DNA of 11,110 nucleotides from JAHQVI01 sp964407075 (GTDB lineage: Bacteria > Pseudomonadota > Alphaproteobacteria > Rhizobiales > Rhodomicrobiaceae): positions 1-11,110 of the forward strand of contig CAYOUE010000108.1 of the NCBI GenBank assembly GCA_964407075.1, written 5' to 3'. The notes below the pieces were generated by a model. The model was not told the origin of the DNA and searched no databases. It was given only the letters and a program-made list of their open reading frames with translations. Positions 1-4,777 of the stretch are shown piece by piece. Within the stretch, counting starts at the first letter, position 1; each line of letters opens with the position of its first letter. Position numbers and translations under genes: made by a program.

Positions 1-516
1 TGGGAAAGCGTCGTGCACTGCCGGAAGCCGGTTGTCGCGGCTGTGCGCGGCGTGGCGCTTGGCGGGGGCTGCGAACTGGCCCTGATGTGCGATTTCGTCA
101 TTGCGGGCGAGAGCGCGCGTTTCGGCCAGCCGGAAATCAAGCTTGGCGTGATCCCTGGCGCGGGCGGCACGCAGCGGCTCGCCCGTTCGATTGGCAAGGC
201 CAAGACGATGGATCTGTGCCTGACCGCGCGGCTGATGGACGCTCAGGAAGCCGAACGCTGCGGGCTCGTGAGCCGCATCGTGCCCGATGGCGAGGTGCTG
301 AACGAGGCTATCAAGGCGGCAGAGACGATCGCGGAATTTTCCCTGCCTTCGGTCATGGCCGCCAAGGAAGCGGTCAACCGGGCCTTCGAAACGCCGCTTG
401 CCGAAGGCGTGCGCTTCGAGCGCCGGCTGTTCCACGCGCTTTTCGCCACCGAAGATCAGAAGGAAGGCATGGCGGCGTTCATCGCCAAGCGCAAACCGGA
501 TTTCAAGCATCGTTAG
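1..516 (+). CDS. Enoyl-CoA hydratase/isomerase (crotonase) family protein, 5' truncated
   Basis: Crotonase-fold enzymes of this type hydrate trans-2-enoyl-CoA to 3-hydroxyacyl-CoA in cytoplasmic fatty-acid beta-oxidation. The frame is open from base 1, so the N-terminus lies outside the window; 171 residues remain of about 260. What is seen is the core: an oxyanion-hole segment GVALGGGCELALMCD and then FGQPEIKLGVIPGAGGTQRL. The Glu residues in CEL and PEI are 20 apart, matching the catalytic pair Glu144/Glu164 of rat mitochondrial enoyl-CoA hydratase, so real hydratase activity is likely rather than a degenerate homologue. The C-terminal helices end with ...AKRKPDFKH, typical of the family. 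It is followed after 36 bases by a methyltransferase-like gene on the same strand. The acyl-chain specificity cannot be read from the sequence. Confidence 0.93.
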   Translation, partial: WESVVHCRKPVVAAVRGVALGGGCELALMCDFVIAGESARFGQPEIKLGVIPGAGGTQRLARSIGKAKTMDLCLTARLMDAQEAERCGLVSRIVPDGEVLNEAIKAAETIAEFSLPSVMAAKEAVNRAFETPLAEGVRFERRLFHALFATEDQKEGMAAFIAKRKPDFKHR

Positions 517-552
517 CGAACGCATGGCGCAGCCCGCGCAGGATCGGACAAC

Positions 553-1347
553 ATGGATGAGACTCGCCGGCCGCTGAGTGCGCTTGCATACGAACTGGCC
601 CTCGCCCGTGTGCGTGCAGGACGGGAGCCGGACGAGCTTTGCCTGTTCACGACGCAATGTTTCAGCCAGGGGCCTGAAGACGGCGTCATAGCCGAGATCT
701 TCAGACGGATCGGCACGGGCGGCCGCTATTTTGTCGAGATCGGCGCGGGAGACGGTCGCGAGAACACCACGCGGCTGCTCTTGACGCTCGGCTGGTCCGG
801 CATCTGGGTCGAAGGCGGGGCAAAAAACTGCGCAGCGATCCGTCGGGATTTCGCCGCTCCGCTCGCCTCGGGCCGGCTCAGGCTCATCGAGGCGAGAGTC
901 ACCGCAGAGAACATTGCGCCGCTGCTGCTGGAGGCAGGCGCGCCACGCGCCTTCGACTTTCTGACTGTCGATCTCGACATGAACACCTATCATATCTGGA
1001 AGGCGCTGACAGAGTTCGCCCCGCGTGCAGCCTGTATCGAATATAACGCCTCGATTCCGCCGTCATACGAGTTCGCCGTTCCCTACGACCCGGATGCGGT
1101 GTGGGATGGCTCGAACTGGTACGGAGCGGGTCTGAAATCGCTTGAACTGCTCGGCGCTGAGAAGGGGATGCGGCTCGTCGGATGCGATTTCTATGGCGTG
1201 AATGCCTTTTTCGTCTCGGCAGGCGAGGATCTGGGCGGATTTGCGCAACCCTTCACGGCGGAGAAGCATTATCTGCCGCCGAGTTATCTGGCGCCGTTCC
1301 GGCAGGGTCATTGGCCCGCAAGCCCGCGGCTGAGCGTTACGGAATGA
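553..1347 (+). CDS. Putative SAM-dependent methyltransferase, FkbM-like, uncharacterised
   Basis: A 264-residue protein without signal peptide or membrane segment. Residues 60-68 (FVEIGAGDG) form a SAM-binding motif I, and an acidic residue at the end of the second strand (E87 in IWVEGG) would hold the ribose. DFLTVDLDMN follows at 135-144. The C-terminal half carries motifs that I associate from memory with a family of uncharacterised FkbM-like proteins: IEYNA (162-166), YDP (178-180), WDGSNWYGA (184-192) and GVNAFFV (215-221). FkbM-type enzymes methylate hydroxyl groups, often on sugars or polyketides, so a glycan substrate is a reasonable guess given the sugar-nucleotide epimerase nearby, but no substrate is shown. 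The ATG lies about 10 bases after AGG at 540-542. The gene starts 36 bases after the hydratase stop and may be co-transcribed with it. Confidence 0.8.
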   Translation: MDETRRPLSALAYELALARVRAGREPDELCLFTTQCFSQGPEDGVIAEIFRRIGTGGRYFVEIGAGDGRENTTRLLLTLGWSGIWVEGGAKNCAAIRRDFAAPLASGRLRLIEARVTAENIAPLLLEAGAPRAFDFLTVDLDMNTYHIWKALTEFAPRAACIEYNASIPPSYEFAVPYDPDAVWDGSNWYGAGLKSLELLGAEKGMRLVGCDFYGVNAFFVSAGEDLGGFAQPFTAEKHYLPPSYLAPFRQGHWPASPRLSVTE

Positions 1348-1398
1348 GCGGCCGGACACAGGGGAAGGCTGCGATTGCAGGCTGCAAGGAGCCGTCAC

Positions 1399-1776
1399 AT
1401 GTCGATCGCTGCTGAAGACGCTTCGCCTGCGCCGCCATCTGGACCCGCGCCTGCAGCGCCAGTTCGCAAGCGGCCGGGAATCATCGGCTTCCTTCGCGCG
1501 CGATGGCAGGGAGAAACGCCGCTCGCCACGCTGTTCTGGCGTGACATGCTGTCGATCGGCACATCGGTCAACATCGTCGCAGCCTGCCTCGGCATCGCGC
1601 TGATGGTCAACGACGCGCCGCCCGCCATCTCCCTCGCCGTGTATTTCTCCGTCATGCCGTGGAACCTGTTTCTGTTCCTTGCCGTCTGGCGCAAGGCGGA
1701 GAATGAATCCCCGCCATTGGCTCTGGGCGCACGGATATGCGCGTCCTTGTGGCTCGCCCTGACCTTCGCGGTGTAA
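1399..1776 (+). CDS. Small three-helix inner-membrane protein, unknown function
   Basis: A 125-residue protein. The start was set at the ATG at 1399 because AAGGAG (1386-1391) lies 7 bases ahead; a TTG at 1375 in the same frame has no such signal. The first 30 residues are rich in Pro and Ala and probably cytoplasmic and disordered. Three hydrophobic stretches follow: about 51-70, 76-97 and 108-125, the last ending at the C-terminus. A short charged stretch around 98-104 (WRKAENE) separates helices two and three. I do not recognise a domain that tells its function. It is 51 bases after the methyltransferase-like gene on the same strand and ends directly at a strong hairpin. Confidence 0.72.
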   Translation: MSIAAEDASPAPPSGPAPAAPVRKRPGIIGFLRARWQGETPLATLFWRDMLSIGTSVNIVAACLGIALMVNDAPPAISLAVYFSVMPWNLFLFLAVWRKAENESPPLALGARICASLWLALTFAV

Positions 1777-1818
1777 CGGACGCGCCTGGAAGGGATGACC
1801 TTCTTTCAGGCGCGTCCG
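1777..1818. terminator. Strong hairpin between convergent genes, probable two-way terminator
   Basis: A perfect 12-bp inverted repeat (CGGACGCGCCTG at 1777-1788 and its complement at 1807-1818) starts on the base after the stop codon at 1776. Inside it GAAGG (1789-1793) can pair with CCTTC (1799-1803), leaving a 5-base loop and a TTT bulge. The position between two genes that converge fits a shared terminator. There is no T-run on either side, so a Rho-independent stop is not certain; it could instead protect the 3' ends of both messages. Confidence 0.55.
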
Positions 1819-1823
1819 CAGCG

Positions 1824-1991
1824 CTAGAGCGCGCTCATGTAGAGTTCGGCGGCCATGATGAGGAAAAGGACGAAGCACATCGCGCCGAGCACAATAAGGC
1901 CGCCTCTGTAGTCCGTGAAGGGACCGATTTCTGGTTCGCCTGATTTCTGCGCCGGCTCTCCGGTGCTGGCGGATTTCAACGGGTTGGACAT
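1824..1991 (-). CDS. Small single-pass membrane protein (55 aa), unknown function
   Basis: A minus-strand ORF of 55 codons, found by reading the complement of 1824-1991. The protein starts MSNPLKSASTGEPAQKSGEP, continues through EIGPFTDYRGG, and then has one hydrophobic helix, about residues 31-48 (LIVLGAMCFVLFLIMAAE), ending YMSAL. This is a soluble polar N-terminus plus a C-terminal anchor. The ATG is preceded by a weak purine stretch (AAGAG about 8 bases ahead). The stop lies 6 bases from the hairpin at 1777-1818, as expected for a real gene using it as a 3' end. The evidence is the clean hydrophobic helix and the layout; no family is recognised. Confidence 0.6.
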   Translation of the reverse strand: MSNPLKSASTGEPAQKSGEPEIGPFTDYRGGLIVLGAMCFVLFLIMAAELYMSAL

Positions 1992-2070
1992 TGCACTGCT
2001 CTTGATAAGGGGAATCCCATGCCGGACTGCGCGCGGAACTCGTGTATCCCGGCCGCCGGCGGACTTGCCT

Positions 2071-2089
2071 GCCGGGCTTGCGGCCCGGC
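2071..2089 (-). terminator. Hairpin after the minus-strand ORF that ends at 2095
   Basis: A 7-bp stem (GCCGGGC 2071-2077 with GCCCGGC 2083-2089, 5-base loop) lies 5 bases beyond the stop codon at 2095-2097 on the minus strand. No T-run follows, so it may be a 3' end-protecting hairpin or chance in GC-rich DNA. The rest of 1992-2094 shows nothing else that I can support. Confidence 0.3.
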
Positions 2090-2094
2090 CTTAT

Positions 2095-2484
2095 TCAGAC
2101 GGAAAGAAGCGGATTCATGCGGGGGGGAGCGCGCGCGCTTGCGATGGCGTGAGCTGCAGCGCCCGGTGCGGACCGCGAGGCGCAGGCGTGAGCTGAGTGC
2201 GTCTTCGCCTGCGCATCAAGACCGGGGCGTTTGCCATTCAGCGGATCTGGCGCGGCTTCGGGCCCGCCGTTTCCTGCGCCTGTGCGCGTTCTTTTCTGGA
2301 TGCGTAATTCCGCGTCGAGCGCGCTGCGCGTGGCGCTTCGAGGCGGCGGCTCCGGCTTTTCCTGGAGCAGCCTGATCTGGAACGGCTCATATACAGGCGA
2401 TGCGGCGTGAGTGCTGGACCCGCATGACAGGGCGAGCCACGGCAGGCAGATGAGCAGGAATAGCCGCAAGGCCTTGGCTTTCAA
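2095..2484 (-). CDS. Possible small exported protein, unknown function
   Basis: An open frame on the minus strand. Read from the TTG at 2484 it gives 129 residues beginning with a classic signal peptide: basic n-region (LKAKALR), hydrophobic core (LFLLICLPWLALS) and a possible cleavage after THA. A Cys follows the core, but ALSC is a poor lipobox. The remainder is Pro/Ala/Arg-rich and probably disordered. The frame is also open to a TTG at 2532, but a TATAAT box at 2505-2500 lies inside that longer version, which favours the shorter start. There is no clear ribosome binding site for either. GC-rich third positions in the first half fit coding; the second half looks low-complexity. It is the only candidate gene in 1992-2692. 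Confidence 0.4.
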   Translation of the reverse strand: MKAKALRLFLLICLPWLALSCGSSTHAASPVYEPFQIRLLQEKPEPPPRSATRSALDAELRIQKRTRTGAGNGGPEAAPDPLNGKRPGLDAQAKTHSAHACASRSAPGAAAHAIASARAPPRMNPLLSV

Positions 2485-2499
2485 AAAGTGTGCGCAGAC

Positions 2500-2505
2500 A
2501 TTATA
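2500..2505 (-). promoter_or_regulatory. Possible -10 box upstream of the small exported-protein ORF
   Basis: On the minus strand TATAAT is a perfect -10 hexamer in GC-rich surroundings. No good -35 lies at 16-18 bases; the nearest candidates are TTCGCA at 15 and TTGCCG at 21. If active, the transcript would start close to the TTG at 2484. Confidence 0.3.
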
Positions 2506-2532
2506 GCCATTTCCGTGGCCTGCGAACGGCAA

Positions 2533-2692
2533 ATTTTTCGATAGCTGGAGATTTCCGGGACGGTTTCAAGCCTGCCTGAGACCGGAGCGCGACTTCGGCT
2601 TGCGTTCCGGCTCCGGAAGGCCTCGAAAACATCGCGCCCGGCAGGGGAGGTCCTTGCGGCGTAGATCGAGTTCCACCCCGGCGGCCTGAGCC
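2533..2692. other. Non-coding stretch after the epimerase gene
   Basis: The 160 bases between the epimerase stop and the possible exported-protein frame hold no ORF with coding character. A short palindrome CTGAGCCTCAG (2686-2696) straddles the epimerase stop; I give it no function. No terminator with a T-run is visible for the epimerase gene. Confidence 0.4.
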
Positions 2693-3700
2693 TCAGACCC
2701 GGTAATAGTCCCGATACCACGCCACGAAACGCTCAACGCCCTCCTCGACGGGCGTTGCGGGCGAAAAACCGGCGTGGCGGATCAGATCGCCGACATCGGC
2801 ATGGGTGGCCGGCACGTCGCCCGGCTGCATCGGCAGGTAGTTCTTTTCGGCAGTCCGTCCCGTGGCTTTCTCTATGGCTGCGATGAAGTCCATCAGTTCA
2901 ACAGGCTCTCTATTGCCGATATTGTAGATCCGGTACGGCGCGCGCGAGGACGCCGGGTCGGGCGCGTGCGCATTCCAGCCCGGATCGCTCTCCGGGATGA
3001 GATCGCAGATGCGCACCACGCCTTCGACGATGTCGTCGATATAGGTGAAGTCACGCGCGTGCCTGCCGTGATTGTAGACGTCGATCGGCTCGCCCGCCAG
3101 AATCCTGCGGGTGAAGGTAAAGAGCGCCATGTCCGGGCGTCCCCAAGGTCCGTAAACGGTGAAGAACCGGAGGCCTGTCACAGGGAGACCGTAGAGATGC
3201 GCATAGCTGTGCGCCATCATCTCGTTCGCTTTCTTGGTCGCGCCGTAAAGGCTGAGCGGATGATCCGCGGCATCATGCTCGCTGAACGGCATCTTCGTGT
3301 TGGCGCCGTATACCGAGGAGGACGAGGCGTAGACGAGATGCTTCACCCCCGCATTGCGGCAGCCTTCGAGAACATGCAGGAAGCCGGTCAGGTTCGATGC
3401 GATGTAATCGTGAGGATGGGCGATCGAATGCCGCACGCCCGCCTGCGCAGCCAGATGAATGACTCGGTCGGGTCTTTCGGTTTCGAACAGCGCCTCCATG
3501 GCTGCGCGGTCGGCCAGATCGGCCTTGACGAAATGAAATCCGTTGCGCGTCTCGATCTGGCGCAGCCGCGCCCTTTTCAGTTCGGGATCGTAATATTCGT
3601 TAAGATTGTCGAGGCCGACGACCTCGTGACCAACATCGAGTAGCTTCCTTGCGGTAAAATAGCCGATAAATCCGGCCACGCCGGTCACGAGTATTTTCAT
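2693..3700 (-). CDS. NAD-dependent sugar-nucleotide epimerase, UDP-glucuronate 4-epimerase type
   Basis: A 335-residue extended short-chain dehydrogenase/reductase. The Rossmann motif GVAGFIG is at residues 7-13, with D31 of GLDNLNEYYD placed to bind the NAD ribose. The active-site triad is present: the Ser cluster ASSSSVYG (125-132) and YGATK (Tyr152, Lys156). Other family segments are LAAQAGVRHSI, FFTVYGPWGRPDMALF, RDFTYIDDIV and YNIGN. This set is typical of UDP-glucuronate 4-epimerases (LpsL/CapI type), which make UDP-galacturonate for lipopolysaccharide or capsule; a UDP-glucose or other 4-epimerase is less likely. The length is normal. The ATG has AGGGG 5 bases ahead. It stands alone on the minus strand, divergent from rpsT. 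No glycosyltransferases are in view, so the surface polymer is unknown. Confidence 0.9.
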   Translation of the reverse strand: MKILVTGVAGFIGYFTARKLLDVGHEVVGLDNLNEYYDPELKRARLRQIETRNGFHFVKADLADRAAMEALFETERPDRVIHLAAQAGVRHSIAHPHDYIASNLTGFLHVLEGCRNAGVKHLVYASSSSVYGANTKMPFSEHDAADHPLSLYGATKKANEMMAHSYAHLYGLPVTGLRFFTVYGPWGRPDMALFTFTRRILAGEPIDVYNHGRHARDFTYIDDIVEGVVRICDLIPESDPGWNAHAPDPASSRAPYRIYNIGNREPVELMDFIAAIEKATGRTAEKNYLPMQPGDVPATHADVGDLIRHAGFSPATPVEEGVERFVAWYRDYYRV

Positions 3701-3761
3701 GTTTCCCCTGGATGAAATTGCACATTTCTCTTGATGCCGGGCCGCCGGATGCGCTCTTTCG

Positions 3762-3790
3762 TTGACGTATCAGGAGGCGGGTATTATACA
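3762..3790 (+). promoter_or_regulatory. Sigma-70 type promoter of rpsT
   Basis: TTGACG (3762-3767), a 17-base spacer, and TATACA (3785-3790). The -35 matches 5 of 6 and the -10 matches 4 of 6 consensus positions. Transcription would start near 3797, leaving a leader of about 95 bases before rpsT. A GANTC site (3872-3876) lies in this leader. Confidence 0.72.
3783..3788 (-). promoter_or_regulatory. Divergent -10 box for the epimerase gene, overlapping the rpsT promoter
   Basis: On the minus strand the same bases read TATAAT, a perfect -10. The top strand reads TATTATA (3782-3788), the TATnATA symmetry known to give divergent transcription from one site. No convincing -35 lies at 17 bases (TTGCCG is at 20). 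The leader to the epimerase ATG would be about 75-80 bases. Confidence 0.45.
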
Positions 3791-3891
3791 CGCAGCACAG
3801 TTTTTGGCCGGCAACGGGCGCAGCGGGTATCCGCGCGGCCCGGATAGTCTGGCCATTATCATCTCAGTTCCGATTCAAGGTTACATATCAA

Positions 3892-4158
3892 ATGGCAAAT
3901 ACAAAATCCGCCAAAAAGGCGGTTCGCGTGATCGAACGCCGCACAGCGGTCAACAAAAACCGGCGCAGCCGTATGCGCACATTCGTGCGCAAGGTGGAGG
4001 AAGCGATCGCCAGCGGCGACAAAACGGCCGCCGAGAGCGCCCTGCGCGCAGCGCAGCCCGAGATCATGAGAAGCGCTCAGAAAGGCGTGATTCACAAGAA
4101 CACGGCGTCGCGCCGCATCTCCCGTCTTTCAGCCAGAATCCGCGCTCTGTCTGCCTGA
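3892..4158 (+). CDS. rpsT: 30S ribosomal protein S20
   Basis: An 88-residue basic protein beginning MANTKSAKKAVRVIERR, the hallmark of bacterial S20, with the helical repeat regions NKNRRSRMRTFVRKVEEAI and HKNTASRRISRLSARI. S20 binds 16S rRNA early in assembly of the small subunit and bridges its body and base. The length is that of the family. The start ATG has AAGG at 3877-3880, 11 bases ahead, a rather long spacing. It has its own promoter and a clear terminator, so it is a single-gene unit. rpsT close to dnaA is a common alphaproteobacterial arrangement. Confidence 0.98.
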   Translation: MANTKSAKKAVRVIERRTAVNKNRRSRMRTFVRKVEEAIASGDKTAAESALRAAQPEIMRSAQKGVIHKNTASRRISRLSARIRALSA

Positions 4159-4205
4159 GGACTTCTCGCTCTGGCGTCTCTTTACGACTGTTGTATGAAT
4201 GCCAC

Positions 4206-4235
4206 GCCCGGTTTTTGCCGGGCATTTCTTTTTTT
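4206..4235 (+). terminator. Rho-independent terminator of rpsT
   Basis: A 6-bp GC stem (GCCCGG 4206-4211 with CCGGGC 4218-4223) with a 6-base loop is followed by ATTTCTTTTTTT (4224-4235). It lies 47 bases after the rpsT stop codon. The stem can extend imperfectly using AATGCC upstream and GCATT downstream. Confidence 0.85.
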
Positions 4236-4262
4236 AAATCTTGATTTTCAGATTGAGTGTTG

Positions 4263-4275
4263 AATCAATGCGTTA
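4263..4275 (+). promoter_or_regulatory. IHF binding site (perfect consensus)
   Basis: AATCAATGCGTTA matches every specified position of the IHF consensus WATCAANNNNTTR. It overlaps a CcrM-type GANTC site (GAATC, 4262-4266) on its left and the CtrA site on its right. IHF bends DNA strongly, so occupancy would interfere with CtrA next to it. Confidence 0.6.
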
Positions 4276-4287
4276 ACGATTTGTTAA
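4272..4287 (-). promoter_or_regulatory. CtrA response-regulator binding site
   Basis: On the minus strand the bases read TTAACAAATCGTTAAC, a full match to TTAA-N7-TTAAC, the site of the alphaproteobacterial cell-cycle regulator CtrA. It shares 4 bases (4272-4275) with the IHF site. In Caulobacter, CtrA bound at the origin represses replication start. Such a site can occur by chance in AT-rich DNA, but this DNA is AT-rich only here. Confidence 0.6.
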
Positions 4288-4292
4288 GAATT

Positions 4293-4317
4293 TTCAATCA
4301 AAAGTTGAGTGATTGAA
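4293..4317. repeat. Inverted repeat in the AT-rich origin candidate
   Basis: TTCAATCA (4293-4300) and TGATTGAA (4310-4317) are perfect complements around a 9-base centre. The word CAATCA recurs at 4325. It could be a protein-binding dyad; it is too AT-rich and has no T-run suited to a terminator. Confidence 0.45.
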
Positions 4318-4389
4318 TTTTCTGCAATCAAGTAAAAAATTGGTCTAAGAGAGCACATTCGTGTTGACCCGGATGCCTCTCGCACTCTC

Positions 4390-4418
4390 TTCGAGGATTC
4401 GCAGAAAGTTCATATAAA
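4390..4418 (+). promoter_or_regulatory. Weak promoter candidate inside the origin region
   Basis: TTCGAG (4390-4395), 17 bases, TATAAA (4413-4418). The -10 is good (5 of 6), the -35 poor (3 of 6). A GANTC site (4396-4400) follows the -35 directly, so CcrM methylation state could affect it. Confidence 0.3.
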
Positions 4419-4520
4419 ACAAGTATTTGAGTAGAGGCATTTGAGTCGCATGGTGTGCCGCGCGTCCCACTTCACTTCCTCCGCGACCGCTGTCGGCGGC
4501 GCTCCTTCCCCGCCTCCAGA

Positions 4521-4549
4521 TTGCAACCCCAGGGCAATGGGTGTATATT
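4521..4549 (+). promoter_or_regulatory. Promoter candidate reading toward the ORF at 4778 and dnaA
   Basis: TTGCAA (4521-4526), a 17-base spacer and TATATT (4544-4549) match 4 of 6 and 5 of 6 positions. Start would be near 4556, just ahead of a G6T7 run (4565-4577), giving a leader of about 220 bases before the ATG at 4778. Confidence 0.45.
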
Positions 4550-4671
4550 TCCGGTCATCCGAACGGGGGGTTTTTTTCCTCCTGATTTACTTCCTTGTAT
4601 TGCGTACCGCCATTCAGACCGTTTGCGAGATGGCACTTGCAAGCGCGCCCGGATGATTTTGTAGAAAGTTT

Positions 4672-4680
4672 TGTGGTTTA
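4672..4680 (-). promoter_or_regulatory. Possible weak DnaA box
   Basis: Minus strand TAAACCACA agrees with TTATCCACA at 7 of 9 positions. It is the best match I found in the non-coding DNA between rpsT and dnaA, and is weak alone. Confidence 0.25.
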
Positions 4681-4766
4681 CTAAGGAGGCCGTTTTTCGC
4701 AGTATATTCGCTTCTCTTTCTGTGCGGCGTGGGAAGCCCTGAATCTGCGAATTCCGGTCTGCGAGC

Positions 4767-4772
4767 AGGAGG
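4767..4772 (+). promoter_or_regulatory. Perfect Shine-Dalgarno sequence of the ORF at 4778
   Basis: AGGAGG ends 5 bases before the ATG at 4778. It is the strongest ribosome binding site in the window and the main reason to accept this ORF. Confidence 0.6.
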
Positions 4773-4777
4773 TTTTT

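Larger units (their letters stand above)
4253..4446 (+). repeat. TTGAGT direct-repeat motif, four copies
   Basis: TTGAGT occurs at 4253, 4305, 4427 and 4441, all on the top strand. The first two copies belong to a longer word, TTGAGTGTTGAAT (4253-4265) and TTGAGTGATTGAAT (4305-4318). The last two are 14 bases apart and flank GTAGAGGCAT-like sequence. A 6-mer is expected about 0.05 times per strand in 200 bases at even composition, so the cluster is unlikely to be random, although AT-richness raises that number. Confidence 0.5.
4224..4777. other. oriC: Candidate replication origin (oriC) region with AT-rich unwinding element
   Basis: A 550-base stretch with no supported gene between rpsT and the ORF upstream of dnaA. 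Its first part is very AT-rich: 28 G/C among the 110 bases of 4231-4340, against a clearly GC-rich genome. This part contains an IHF consensus, a CtrA site and a GANTC methylation site that overlap, an inverted repeat and repeated TTGAGT words. GANTC sites are at 4262, 4396, 4443 and 4741. Against the call: I find no perfect DnaA box (TTATCCACA); the best is TAAACCACA on the minus strand at 4680-4672. Some alphaproteobacteria have oriC near hemE rather than dnaA. The alternative is a regulatory region for the gene at 4778 and for dnaA. Confidence 0.55.

Noticed and set aside
1063..1878. 271-codon minus-strand frame opposite the methyltransferase-like and membrane-protein genes
   Set aside because: Arg/His-rich product without motifs, and it overlaps two better-supported genes.
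2041..2100. GC-rich nested inverted repeats as a structured RNA
   Set aside because: Beyond the 7-bp hairpin at 2071-2089 the pairings are short and expected in such GC-rich DNA; no known RNA motif is seen.
2481..2720. 79-codon minus-strand frame after the epimerase
   Set aside because: Overlaps the epimerase 3' end, low-complexity product, no ribosome binding site and no coding character.
2774..3643. 289-codon plus-strand frame opposite the epimerase
   Set aside because: The epimerase on the minus strand has full catalytic motifs and a ribosome binding site; this product is a shadow.
4441..4664. Two short overlapping frames inside the origin candidate
   Set aside because: They have no ribosome binding site, no motif and poor codon use, and they contain a promoter and the G6T7 tract.
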